From: Paenibacillus tundrae
GTDB taxonomy: Bacteria > Bacillota > Bacilli > Paenibacillales > Paenibacillaceae
Length of the DNA stretch: 64,000 bases
NCBI RefSeq assembly: GCF_036884255.1
Contig: NZ_CP145605.1
Location: 3,906,001-3,970,000 of the forward strand
Direction of reading: 5' to 3'
Under the pieces are notes generated by a model. It did not search any database and had not been told where the DNA came from. It was given only the letters and a program-made list of their open reading frames with translations. Shown here piece by piece: positions 26,831 through 35,266 of this stretch; positions within the stretch are counted from its first letter, which is position 1; each line of letters starts with the position of its first letter. The translations under genes and the position numbers were made by a program.

Positions 26831-27621
26831 TCGATATTCTCACCTCCTCCGGACTGTTCAAGCTCGCTCCATAAAGCTTGAAAAAGTTCGTTGAATCCTT
26901 CCTGCTCCCGAGCAAAAAAAGGCTGAGCCTCCCGTATCGCTGCTGGAACAACAAACTCCTTACGTATGCGACCCGGGTTACGATCAAGCACAATAATCCG
27001 ATCACTTACAGCAATAGCTTCGGATAGATCATGGGTTACAAGCACTGCCGTTTTCCCTGACTCCTTCAAAATATCAGATACCAGATCTTCCAACTGCAGC
27101 TTGGTCTGGTAATCCAGCGCAGAGAACGGTTCATCCAACAGCAATAATCCTGGGTCAGTCGCAAGTGTGCGTATAAGAGCAACTCTCTGCCGCATGCCAC
27201 CAGACAATTCGGATGGGTACTGATTCTCCGTTCCCGCAAGCCCCATATCTGCCAGTAGTTCACGTGTTCGAATTCGACTTCGGTCGTCCAGTCTGCCTGT
27301 AAGTTCAAGTCCAATCAGTGCATTGTCCAAAATAGTTCTCCAGGGGAATAGATAGTCCTGTTGCAGCATATAACCTACTTGGGAAGACGGGCCTTCAACC
27401 AGTCTTCCTTTGACGCTAACTTCACCTGCTGTCGGCGTAAGCAGCCCGGCGATGATCGACAATAAGGTCGTTTTGCCACATCCACTTGGGCCGACTAAGC
27501 TGACAAATTCTCCTTGATTCACACGAAGGCTTAGGTTCTCAATCACCAAGGAAGCTTCACGTTCACTGACATACACTTGCGAGATCCCTTCCAATCGGAT
27601 TACCGTTTCGGATTCAGGCAT
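26827..27621 (-). CDS. ABC transporter ATP-binding protein
   Basis: A 264-aa ATPase with Walker A GPSGCGKTTLL, Q-loop LQQDYLFPWRTI, signature LSGGMRQRVALI, Walker B LLLLDEPFSALD and switch His in VTHDLSEA. It powers import by the adjacent permease and lipoprotein. It closely resembles SsuB/TauB/ThiZ proteins. It is 30 bp downstream of the binding-protein gene and overlaps the permease gene. Confidence 0.95.
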   Translation of the reverse strand: MPESETVIRLEGISQVYVSEREASLVIENLSLRVNQGEFVSLVGPSGCGKTTLLSIIAGLLTPTAGEVSVKGRLVEGPSSQVGYMLQQDYLFPWRTILDNALIGLELTGRLDDRSRIRTRELLADMGLAGTENQYPSELSGGMRQRVALIRTLATDPGLLLLDEPFSALDYQTKLQLEDLVSDILKESGKTAVLVTHDLSEAIAVSDRIIVLDRNPGRIRKEFVVPAAIREAQPFFAREQEGFNELFQALWSELEQSGGGENIE

Positions 27622-27651
27622 TTACGATCACTTCCTTTCCTGAACACCTTC

Positions 27652-28659
27652 TTACTTCGACGCCGCGGCTTTTTCCGCAAACGCATTATCCACAATCACT
27701 TCTCCATCCACACGTTCCTTCAGTTCGCCTGCCGCACTCATCACATCCAGTAGATTGTTCCACTCATCCTCATCAATAATCGGATCCGTCGCATACGTAC
27801 CTTGTTCCTTATACCGATTCACACTGCTGATCAGGATCGCTGGATCGATATCCTTGAAGAATGGAAGAATGACCTCAGCAATCTCTTCTGCGGTATGAGA
27901 ATCCACCCATAGCTGCGCTTTGTGCAACCCATTGGTAAACTTCTGAACCACTTCTTGGTTATCGTTAATAAAGCTTTGTTTGGTCATGAACACGGTATAG
28001 GGCAGCTTCCCACTCTCCGTTCCGAATGATGCTACGACTTTCCCGCGTCCCTCTTGCTCAAAAATAGATGCCTGTGGTTCAAACAGCTGCACATAATCTC
28101 CCGTACCCGATGCAAAGGCGGACGCGATATTCGCAAAATCCACATTTTGAATCAGTTCGAGATCCTGATGTGCATTGATTCCATGTTTGCTTAATGCAAA
28201 CTCTCCTGCCATTTGCGGCATACCGCCTTTTCGTTGTCCTAAGAACGTGCTCTCTCTTAATTGATCCCAGTCAAAGGTATCCTCTGTATTCCGGGCAAAC
28301 AGAAACGTTCCGTCGGTCTGGGTAAGCTGTGCAAAGTTAATGACCCGATCCTCAGCACCCTGCTGGTACACATAGATGGACGTTTCTGCTCCCACCAAGG
28401 CGATGTCAACAGAGCCAGCAAGTAACGCCGCCATCGTTTTATCCCCGCCAGCCGTCGTTTGAATATCCACCTCAAGCCCTTGTTCTTCAAAAAAACCTTG
28501 AGCCACAGCAACATATTCTGGTGCATAGAAGACTGAGCGCGTAACCTCACCTATTGTAATTTTGGACTCATTTTTTTCTTGGTTACAGCTGGTGAGTGCA
28601 ACGATGACAATGAGCAAAATAACGATCGCTCGGATGAACCAGGGCGTGTATTTCATCAT
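27652..28659 (-). CDS. ABC transporter substrate-binding lipoprotein (SsuA/ThiY-like)
   Basis: A 335-aa binding protein. A signal peptide ends in a lipobox, IVALTSCNQ, so the mature protein is attached to the membrane by its Cys. The fold follows the NMT1/ThiY and SsuA family: ITIGEVTRSVFYAPEYVA at the start of domain 1 and AALLAGSVDIALVGAE. ATG 28659 follows AGGAGGGG directly; the upstream 39 in-frame codons cover the leader hairpin and are not coding. No TPP or other known riboswitch is evident in the leader, so the substrate (sulfonate, aromatic or pyrimidine-like) is open. Confidence 0.9.
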   Translation of the reverse strand: MMKYTPWFIRAIVILLIVIVALTSCNQEKNESKITIGEVTRSVFYAPEYVAVAQGFFEEQGLEVDIQTTAGGDKTMAALLAGSVDIALVGAETSIYVYQQGAEDRVINFAQLTQTDGTFLFARNTEDTFDWDQLRESTFLGQRKGGMPQMAGEFALSKHGINAHQDLELIQNVDFANIASAFASGTGDYVQLFEPQASIFEQEGRGKVVASFGTESGKLPYTVFMTKQSFINDNQEVVQKFTNGLHKAQLWVDSHTAEEIAEVILPFFKDIDPAILISSVNRYKEQGTYATDPIIDEDEWNNLLDVMSAAGELKERVDGEVIVDNAFAEKAAASK

Positions 28660-28674
28660 ATTCCCCTCCTTTTT

Positions 28675-28714
28675 GGGCTTCCATTGTTTCTCTACTAACA
28701 ATATGCGGAAGCCC
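28675..28714 (-). promoter_or_regulatory. Leader hairpin next to the ABC operon ribosome site
   Basis: GGGCTTCC / GGAAGCCC (8 bp) enclosing ATTGT / ACAAT (5 bp) forms a 13-bp stem with a one-sided 4-nt bulge. It ends 5 nt before AGGAGGGG. It is followed by A residues, not T, so it is not a terminator. It could mask or stabilise the start region. Confidence 0.5.
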
Positions 28715-28743
28715 AGCAAAAGGTTAAGAAGTTGCACACAAAA

Positions 28744-28771
28744 GAAGAGCGAGGCTCGTTCGCCCCGCTCT
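28744..28771 (-). terminator. Terminator of the carboxypeptidase gene
   Basis: AAGAGCG(g)GGC / GCC(t)CGCTCTT stem followed on the minus strand by CTTTTGTG, 29 bp past the stop codon. Confidence 0.75.
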
Positions 28772-28799
28772 TGCAAATTAAATATGGTTGTTGCCTGAT

Positions 28800-30314
28800 T
28801 TACAGCTTATATATTTCAGCGTATTTCTCTTCCAAATAATCAGCCAAATAATCTGGATTCAATTCTTCTCCTGTTACTGCCATGATTAATTCAGAAGGTG
28901 TACGTGTTCTGCCATAACGATAAATTTTGTCCGTCAACCATTCCTTGATTGGAATGAGATTGCCTTCAGCGATATGGGCATCGAATTCGGGCATCTCTTT
29001 GCGCAACGTATGTAGAATCTGTGCCGCATACATGTTGCCGAGAGAATACGATGCAAAATAACCGAAATCTCCACCGGACCAGTGAACATCCTGAAGCACG
29101 CCTTCACCATCATTCGGCGGTGCAATACCAAGATACTCCTTGTACTTTTCATTCCACGTTTCCGGTAGATCCTTCACTTCAAGCCCTTCATTGAACAGCA
29201 TTTTCTCAATCTCATACCGGATAATAATATGCAGGTTATACGTCAGCTCATCTGCATCAATCCGAATTAACGAACTCTCTACACGGTTAATTGCGCGGTA
29301 GAAATCCTCCAGCTCAACTTCGCTAAGCTGCGGGAAATGTTGCTGTAAATCCTTGTAATAGCGTGACCAGAACGGAAGACTGCGGCCAATCATATTCTCC
29401 CAAAGGCGGGACTGAGATTCGTGAATCCCCATCGACGTTCCTTCTGCAAGGAGTGTGCCTGCCAAGCTATCATCAATATTTTGTTCATACAAGGCATGTC
29501 CACCTTCATGCAATGAACTGAAGACCGCACTCGCCACATCATCCTGCAAATAGTTCGTAGTGATCCGCACATCACCTGGGTTAAGACCTGTAGCAAATGG
29601 ATGAACACTCTCGTCCAAGCGACCCGCTTCAAAGTCATATCCCATTTGTTCCAAAATAAATAGACTGAACTTCTCTTGTTGTTCTGTATCAAACAACTGG
29701 TTCAAGAAGGATGTGTCAGGTTTGTGATCCGAAGCATTGATCTTCTCCTGTAAAGGAACTAAGCGGTCTTTAAGACGAGCGAATACCGCATCGACCTTCT
29801 CCACTGTAAGATCAGGCTCATACATATCCAGCAACGTATCATAACGCGTATCCTTGACACCCCAATAATCAATAAACTCCTGTTTGAGTTTAACAATGTC
29901 AGTGAGATACGGAGAAAATCCAGCAAAATCGCTGTTATGCTTGGCATCTTCCCATGCTGTTTCTGATTTAGCTGTCAGTACAGTGTAAGCTTGAACTTTC
30001 TCAGGAGGAACGGACTGACTACGATCGTATTCCTTTTTGCAATCTTCCACCTGGCGGCGATCAAGATCCTCAAGTTGTTGTAATACGTCAGGCTGAGTCA
30101 ATGTATCGAGGTATGATTTCATTTCAGCAGAAGTTTGTAGCTTGAAAGCTTCGGTAGACAACATACCCAGAGTTTCGGATCGTGTGGGAACACCTTTCTT
30201 AGGCGCACCTGTGCGTAAATCCCAGTGAAGCAATCCAATGGCTTCATGATAACTTTTGATTTTGCGAACTAAAAGACGAAAAGATTCCAAATGTTCTAGT
30301 GTTTGTTGATCCAT
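28800..30314 (-). CDS. M32 family zinc carboxypeptidase (Taq-type)
   Basis: A ~504-aa metallocarboxypeptidase of family M32. The zinc motif HEGGH is at about 269-273 in this numbering, and the third zinc ligand lies in MGIHESQSRLWEN. These cytosolic dimeric enzymes remove C-terminal residues from peptides. ATG 30314 is favoured because AGAGGTGA lies upstream; a GTG four codons earlier overlaps that ribosome site. It is a single-gene unit with its own terminator. Confidence 0.94.
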   Translation of the reverse strand: MDQQTLEHLESFRLLVRKIKSYHEAIGLLHWDLRTGAPKKGVPTRSETLGMLSTEAFKLQTSAEMKSYLDTLTQPDVLQQLEDLDRRQVEDCKKEYDRSQSVPPEKVQAYTVLTAKSETAWEDAKHNSDFAGFSPYLTDIVKLKQEFIDYWGVKDTRYDTLLDMYEPDLTVEKVDAVFARLKDRLVPLQEKINASDHKPDTSFLNQLFDTEQQEKFSLFILEQMGYDFEAGRLDESVHPFATGLNPGDVRITTNYLQDDVASAVFSSLHEGGHALYEQNIDDSLAGTLLAEGTSMGIHESQSRLWENMIGRSLPFWSRYYKDLQQHFPQLSEVELEDFYRAINRVESSLIRIDADELTYNLHIIIRYEIEKMLFNEGLEVKDLPETWNEKYKEYLGIAPPNDGEGVLQDVHWSGGDFGYFASYSLGNMYAAQILHTLRKEMPEFDAHIAEGNLIPIKEWLTDKIYRYGRTRTPSELIMAVTGEELNPDYLADYLEEKYAEIYKL

Positions 30315-30539
30315 TGTTACGCTCACCTCTCCAAATTTAATAGTTTTCCCTATTGATGATACTTTTTGAAATGGCTATAATCAACTTTTAACAGAGGCAA
30401 ATTGAATTAGGGTTCTAAAATGAAGCCATAATGATAGATGCTGACGGTAATGATTGAAGCAATACGGCTTACGCTAGGACAAGCTACACGTAATGTAATT
30501 GGCCGTGCTCATCGTATTTAATCACAGGAGGCAATGGAT

Positions 30540-31103
30540 ATGAACAACATTCAAGAGATTCTGGAACACAACAAAACATTTGTCGAGTCAAAAGAATACG
30601 AAAAGTATACGGCTGGTAAGTTCCCAACCAAAAAAATGGTTATCATCACATGTATGGATACCCGGTTGGTTGAATTGCTGCCCAAAGCCATGAACTTGAA
30701 AAATGGCGATGTAAAGATCATCAAAAATGCAGGCGCGATCATCTCCCAGCCTTTTGGTAGTGTTATGCGTAGTGTTCTTGTTGCTCTCTATGAGCTTGGA
30801 GCCGATGAAGTTGTTGTAGTTGGTCATAAGGAATGTGGTATGGCTTCCCTTCATGCGGAAACGATGATTGGTCATATGTTGGAGCGCGGCGTATCAGAGG
30901 AAGTACTGTCTACACTTGAAAACTCTGGCATCCGCCTGAACAAGTGGCTGCGCGGGTTTGACAGTGTTGAAGAAGGGGTAAAACATACTGTGGAAGTGAT
31001 TAAGAAACATCCACTACTTCCACCTAACGCACCTGTCCACGGCTTGGTGATTGACCCACATACGGGTAAACTTGACCTTGTCGCTGATGGGTATAGCGTG
31101 TAG
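30540..31103 (+). CDS. Beta-class carbonic anhydrase
   Basis: A 187-aa beta carbonic anhydrase that interconverts CO2 and bicarbonate. Zinc ligands and the catalytic dyad are visible: Cys38-x-Asp40-x-Arg42 (CMDTR) and His96/Cys99 (GHKECG). It belongs to the small YtiB-like group. ATG 30540 has GGAGG 8 nt upstream, while an in-frame ATG six bases earlier is too close to it. It ends in a strong terminator and stands alone. Confidence 0.93.
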   Translation: MNNIQEILEHNKTFVESKEYEKYTAGKFPTKKMVIITCMDTRLVELLPKAMNLKNGDVKIIKNAGAIISQPFGSVMRSVLVALYELGADEVVVVGHKECGMASLHAETMIGHMLERGVSEEVLSTLENSGIRLNKWLRGFDSVEEGVKHTVEVIKKHPLLPPNAPVHGLVIDPHTGKLDLVADGYSV

Positions 31104-31126
31104 ACATCTCTCTCATATGCTTTTGG

Positions 31127-31157
31127 GTGCGAACCTTCCGGGTTCGCACTCTTTTTT
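31127..31157 (+). terminator. Carbonic anhydrase gene terminator
   Basis: GTGCGAACC / GGTTCGCAC, a 9-bp stem with a short loop, followed by TCTTTTTTTG. Confidence 0.9.
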
Positions 31158-31290
31158 TGTCTAAATTAAGGCAGTTTAGCTGTCAGGTTGTCAAACCATA
31201 CAGTTTCAGTGTACACTTTTATGAAAGCGGTCAAAGAATACAATTGTATTGTTTTCTCTGGCTCAGCCCTAATATTAAGGAGACATGTGC

Positions 31291-31857
31291 ATGAACATAC
31301 TTTCCTACGGATTGCTCGGGCTGCTTACCCGCGAGGAGTCGTCAGGTTATGATCTGATGCTGAAAATTCAGCCACACTGGCAGGCTAAGCATAGTCAGAT
31401 CTATCCCCTCCTGTCCAAGATGGAAAACGATGAGTTATTATCTTCCCGCTGGGTGCAACAGTCTGACAAACCGGACAAGAAAATGTACGCAGTCACGGAC
31501 AAAGGTATTGAAAAACTGCTTGGATGGATGATCACTCCGGTCACTGCGCCCGTTACACGCGATGAATTCAATCTTCGCATATTGTGTGTCGGTATTGCAG
31601 AGGACGGAAGCATGAGACGCATCCTCAATGAGCGTAAAAACTGGTTTAACGAGCGAATACGATATTTTGAAGATTTGAAATCTCGCATCCCGCAGGATAA
31701 TTTACGTGTGGGAAGTCGAGAGTTCGGGAGCTATATTCTCGTGCAGAAGGGCTTAATGAACGCTCAAACCGGCCTCGAATGGTGTAATTGGGTCACCCAG
31801 TTATTAGATGGTCAAGCGGCGATTCAGGATCCAATCCCGGTCATTTCGGAAAATTAA
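31291..31857 (+). CDS. PadR family transcriptional regulator
   Basis: A 188-aa regulator. The PadR winged helix fills residues 1-80 (MNILSYGLLGLLTREESSGYDLM and QIYPLLSKMENDELL in outline). The C-terminal half is the helical Vir_act_alpha_C dimerisation region (RMRILNERKNWFNERIRYFEDL in outline). Such repressors answer to phenolic acids, antibiotics or stress. AAGGAG lies 8 nt before ATG 31291. No divergent or downstream partner gene is obvious, so the target is unknown. Confidence 0.9.
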   Translation: MNILSYGLLGLLTREESSGYDLMLKIQPHWQAKHSQIYPLLSKMENDELLSSRWVQQSDKPDKKMYAVTDKGIEKLLGWMITPVTAPVTRDEFNLRILCVGIAEDGSMRRILNERKNWFNERIRYFEDLKSRIPQDNLRVGSREFGSYILVQKGLMNAQTGLEWCNWVTQLLDGQAAIQDPIPVISEN

Positions 31858-31959
31858 ACAAAATTTGAAACGTTTCCGCGAGTTAACCGTATTACTTAAG
31901 CAAGGCTGTATTTTATGGAGAAATCCAACAACATTAATCGGGGGGTTACGATCTTTACA

Positions 31960-32460
31960 ATGAAGAAAAAATTCGGTATTAAACATCTTATGATGGTGTT
32001 CATGGCATTTACATTACTGTTCGCAACAGTTGGTGTGGTTAACCCAGATTCAGCCGATGCAAGACGTGGCGGCGGTTTCAAATCAGGTACGAAAAGTTAT
32101 AGCAATACTCCTAAGAAATCGGATTCCAATAACAATGTAAGTCAATCGAACAGCAATAACAACTCAGGTACAGGCGCAGCTGCAACAAACCGTGGTGGAT
32201 TCTTCGGCGGTGGCGGCGGATTCATGAAAGGTATGATGCTTGGTGGTTTGGCTGGATTGATGTTCGGTGGATTGTTCGGCGGCATGGGAGCTCTGGGTAA
32301 CATCCTTGGATTGCTCGTAAACGTAGCTGCTATTATGTTGATTGTTATGCTTGCGATGACACTCTTCAGAAAGCTCACCAACCGTAAACCAGCGGCAGAC
32401 GGACGTTATAATCGCCGTGATGATCGTGATGATGACCGTAACAGAAACGGACGGTACTAA
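31960..32460 (+). CDS. Glycine-rich secreted/membrane protein of unknown function (166 aa)
   Basis: The protein starts MKKKFGIKHLMMVFMAFTL with a signal-like segment ending near SADARRGG. A Ser/Asn/Lys-rich stretch, a Gly/Phe/Met-rich segment (GGFFGGGGGFMKGMMLGGLAGLM in outline), one strong transmembrane helix (NVAAIMLIVMLAMTLF) and an Arg/Asp-rich end follow. The layout recalls the N-terminal part of Tim44-like or DUF1517-like proteins without their soluble domain. ATG 31960 is chosen over 31915 because GGGGGG lies upstream and the signal peptide starts there. The next gene begins 6 bp after its stop. Confidence 0.7.
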   Translation: MKKKFGIKHLMMVFMAFTLLFATVGVVNPDSADARRGGGFKSGTKSYSNTPKKSDSNNNVSQSNSNNNSGTGAAATNRGGFFGGGGGFMKGMMLGGLAGLMFGGLFGGMGALGNILGLLVNVAAIMLIVMLAMTLFRKLTNRKPAADGRYNRRDDRDDDRNRNGRY

Positions 32461-32465
32461 TTCCT

Positions 32466-32747
32466 ATGGTTCTGAGCATGGATGAAATCGTGAATGCGAT
32501 CTGCCTTCACATGGCAGAACGTAAAGGTGTACGACCAACTGATGTTAACGTTGAATTGAGCTGGGAGGAAGACACAGGATACTCCGCTGAAGTCTGGATT
32601 CAAGGCCGAAGTCAATTTTTGGTTGAATCCAACATGATTGAAGCGATTCTGCGTTATCTCCACAGTGAATATAATATTCGAGCTTATCGTGAAGATATAC
32701 GACTGGATCTTGATGAAGAGATTACAGCGATTGTAAATCAACACTAA
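32466..32747 (+). CDS. YxcD/DUF2653 family small protein
   Basis: A 93-aa acidic cytoplasmic protein resembling the DUF2653/YxcD family: MDEIVNAICLHMAERKGVRPTDVNVEL in outline, then WEEDTGYSAEVW and a C-terminal LRLDLDEEITA-like end. Function is unknown. It starts 6 bp after the preceding stop with no strong ribosome site, so translation is probably coupled; ATG 32478 is an alternative start. The family call is from memory of the pattern. Confidence 0.7.
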   Translation: MVLSMDEIVNAICLHMAERKGVRPTDVNVELSWEEDTGYSAEVWIQGRSQFLVESNMIEAILRYLHSEYNIRAYREDIRLDLDEEITAIVNQH

Positions 32748-32767
32748 TTAAGCTTGAAGCACTAGTA

Positions 32768-32806
32768 AAACCGCCCCCCTTTGATCTAATCAAAGGGGGG
32801 CGGTTT
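32768..32806. terminator. Strong bidirectional terminator
   Basis: A perfect 18-bp stem (AAACCGCCCCCCTTTGAT and its complement) with a 3-nt loop, flanked by A and T runs. It serves both the plus-strand gene ending at 32747 and the convergent tyrS. Confidence 0.95.
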
Positions 32807-32822
32807 TGTATTGCTGTCTTTT

Positions 32823-34082
32823 TTACTTCAACTTCACCAGGCTGTAGTTCTTCTTCCCTTTACGGATAATGATGAACTTCCCACCGATGGCATGCTCTGC
32901 AGAAACGTTAAATTCCAGCTCTGTTACTTTCTCACCGTTCATGGAGATTGCACCTTTGGTAATATCCTCACGCGCTTGACGTTTTGATGGCTCTAAACCA
33001 AGATCCACCAACCAGTCAACGATATTTTTAGCTTCGCCTTCCGTTTCAAAGGTAGGCATTTCTTTGAAGCCCTGCTCGATCTCATCTGCCGTCAAGGAAC
33101 GAATATCTCCACTGAACAAGGCTGCTGTAATCCGTTTAGCCTGCTCCAGCATGTCCTCACCATGCACGAATCTCGTCATTTCTTCAGCGAGTGCCTTTTG
33201 TGCTTCACGTTTATGCGGCTCTGTCTCCACCTTTTGTGCCAAGGCCTCGATCTCCTCTTTACTCAAGAACGTGAAGTATTTCAAGTATTTCACGACATCA
33301 CGATCATCCGTGTTCGCCCAGAACTGGTAGAACTCAAATGGTGTCGTTTTGTTCGGATCCAGCCAGATTGAACCACCTGCTGATTTACCGAATTTAGTGC
33401 CATCTGCTTTGAGCATGAGCGGAATCGTCAGACCGTACGCTTTAGCCTCAGAGCCTTCTTTTTTACGAATGAGATCAAGACCACTCGTAATGTTTCCCCA
33501 TTGATCAGAGCCGCCGATCTGCAATTGTACGTCTTCATTCTTGTACAGGTGCAGGTAATCAAGTGATTGGAGAATCTGGTAGGAGAATTCAGTGAACGAA
33601 ATTCCGTCCTCAAGTCTGCTCGCCACGACGTCTTTAGCAAGCATCGTATTGAGGTTGAAGTTTTTGCCGTAGTCACGTAAAAATTCAATGACATTGATCT
33701 GGTGTGTCCAGTCATAGTTATTTACCATGCGTACCTGATTGTCGCCTTCGGTCACAAAAAGCTTTTTCAACTGAGCTGTCAATGCATTCACATTGTCTTG
33801 AACTTGCTCCAATGTCTGCAAAGAACGCTCAGACTGACGTCCACTTGGATCACCAATCGTACCTGTCGCTCCGCCAATCAAAATGACTGGACGATGTCCT
33901 GCCTGCTGGAAACGCTTGAGCATCATAAAAGGAATCAAATGCCCGATATGCATACTGTCTCCTGTAGGATCGACACCACAGTACAAGGAGACCGACTTCG
34001 ACCCAATCAGCTCACGCAGTCCTTCCTCATCCGTCTGTTGGTTAATGGCTTCGCGCCATTCTAATTCATCAATAATATTCAC
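32823..34082 (-). CDS. tyrS: Tyrosyl-tRNA synthetase
   Basis: A 419-aa TyrRS of the bacterial TyrS type. The class I signatures are HIGH (DSMHIGHLIP) and KFGKS. The Rossmann core (about 1-230) is followed by the anticodon-binding helical domain and a C-terminal S4 domain (QAREDITKGAISMNGEKV in outline). It charges tRNA-Tyr. Expression is expected to be controlled by the T-box leader at 34130-34440, which senses uncharged tRNA-Tyr. Confidence 0.97.
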   Translation of the reverse strand: MNIIDELEWREAINQQTDEEGLRELIGSKSVSLYCGVDPTGDSMHIGHLIPFMMLKRFQQAGHRPVILIGGATGTIGDPSGRQSERSLQTLEQVQDNVNALTAQLKKLFVTEGDNQVRMVNNYDWTHQINVIEFLRDYGKNFNLNTMLAKDVVASRLEDGISFTEFSYQILQSLDYLHLYKNEDVQLQIGGSDQWGNITSGLDLIRKKEGSEAKAYGLTIPLMLKADGTKFGKSAGGSIWLDPNKTTPFEFYQFWANTDDRDVVKYLKYFTFLSKEEIEALAQKVETEPHKREAQKALAEEMTRFVHGEDMLEQAKRITAALFSGDIRSLTADEIEQGFKEMPTFETEGEAKNIVDWLVDLGLEPSKRQAREDITKGAISMNGEKVTELEFNVSAEHAIGGKFIIIRKGKKNYSLVKLK

Positions 34083-34129
34083 GAATATACAACTCCTTCT
34101 CCAGTTTCATAATCCTCAGCTCATGAGAT

Positions 34130-34440
34130 ACGTGAGTCAGCAAGAAACACTTCTGGGCAGCTTTTTTTGGACACAAAAAAATCGCCTCCTTGTCATCTGT
34201 TGACATAGGGACGATTCATAACCGTGGTACCACCCAACTTGCACAGACATTGAAACCAACCTGTTGTCTGTACCGCTTTTGGCGAAATATCGTTCGCCAT
34301 CCCGCTTGGCATTACCCAAGATACTCCAGAGTGTAATTCGCAGCCCTTGTATGTATCAGGTTCCATCAACCCCTGACTTTCTGTAACAGGGACAAAGCCG
34401 CTACTGCGCTCTATCATCGTAGTTCATGTATTAGATTATA
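34130..34440 (-). promoter_or_regulatory. Tyrosine T-box riboswitch
   Basis: The conserved T-box sequence TGGGTGGTACCACGG lies at 34236-34222 on the minus strand and pairs with the tRNA acceptor end. A terminator hairpin (34215-34181, imperfect stem) follows with a T run at 34181-34175. Near the 5' end of the leader a GAACTACGATG segment (34425-34415) carries UAC (34421-34419), a tyrosine specifier codon in the expected AGAAC-like context. tyrS is the next gene. Confidence 0.93.
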
Positions 34441-34443
34441 GCC

Positions 34444-34472
34444 AGTATAGCGGAACCTTTGAGTCAATGCAA
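34444..34472 (-). promoter_or_regulatory. Promoter of the tyrS T-box transcript
   Basis: TTGCAT (34472-34467) and TATACT (34449-34444) on the minus strand with a 17-bp spacer, just upstream of the T-box leader. Confidence 0.65.
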
Positions 34473-34612
34473 GACCAAGTAATCTCTACCTTATATGCTT
34501 TGCGAATCTATGGTTGGTCACCAATATTATTCTCAAGATACTTTTCAAAAAAAGATGCTTTGGAAACAGCGTTCGTCCATATTATACACCAACAGATAAA
34601 GACCTATGCTCT

Positions 34613-35053
34613 TCAGCTCTGTTCAAGTTCCCGCCTCTTGCCACTCTCGTGCCAATGTAGATATACTCCACCAATCTGTTGGAAAGCCTCCTTAACATCC
34701 GAGTTCAGTTCTGCATAGACAGCCTCCGTGTACTTCAAATGTGTATGTACATTGTCAACTCCATGCCGTTTCATAAGTTCAACATGCGCAATCGTAAAAA
34801 TAATATCTTCCAGTAACCAGTATAGAACTTCGTCTGTTTGCTTCAATCGCTTCTTCAACATAGGCATTCCCCGCTCATAGATTGTAACTATATAGGCGGT
34901 TTTGCCCACTTCTACATAAGGCACACCCTCCCATTTAAACGCCTCAAATAAACGATTAATATTGCCCGCTAACTGATCCGGAGGTAAAGATGTATGCTTG
35001 AGTAGTTCAGCTAGTGCATCTGCAATTTCTTGTTTGTTCAGCAAATGTGACAT
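34613..35053 (-). CDS. Imm63-like immunity protein, orphan
   Basis: A 146-aa cytoplasmic protein. VPYVEVGKTAYIVTIYERG and DEVLYWLLEDIIFTIAHVELMKRH resemble the immunity protein 63 (Imm63) family: a short beta sheet, then a helix with D-E-L-L-Y-W. Immunity proteins of this kind neutralise contact-dependent or secreted toxins of neighbours. No toxin gene is nearby. ATG 35053 follows TAGGAGTG; the longer frame adds 33 basic residues without a ribosome site. The family assignment is by pattern only. Confidence 0.6.
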   Translation of the reverse strand: MSHLLNKQEIADALAELLKHTSLPPDQLAGNINRLFEAFKWEGVPYVEVGKTAYIVTIYERGMPMLKKRLKQTDEVLYWLLEDIIFTIAHVELMKRHGVDNVHTHLKYTEAVYAELNSDVKEAFQQIGGVYLHWHESGKRRELEQS

Positions 35054-35170
35054 ATTCACACTCCTATAGCCTGCCGATTTAATACGGGATTTCCTCCCAC
35101 TATTCAAGGCTTGTCCTCGACATTGATTCACTTTATATATCTTAACCTTCATCCTTACACTATTCCATTA

Positions 35171-35192
35171 AAAAAGCTGCCCTTAGGCAGCC
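35171..35192 (-). terminator. selO terminator
   Basis: GCTGCC / GGCAGC stem, loop CTTA, with six T following on the minus strand. Confidence 0.85.
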
Positions 35193-35266
35193 TTAATTTA
35201 TTTCATTTTACGAATAACACTAGATGTGGTGCGATAATTACATATTACCATGTTTTATTCTTAGGT

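Noticed and set aside
28660..28743. TPP, SAM, FMN or guanidine riboswitch for the ABC importer
   Set aside because: None of the conserved core sequences of these riboswitches is present; only a simple bulged hairpin is seen.
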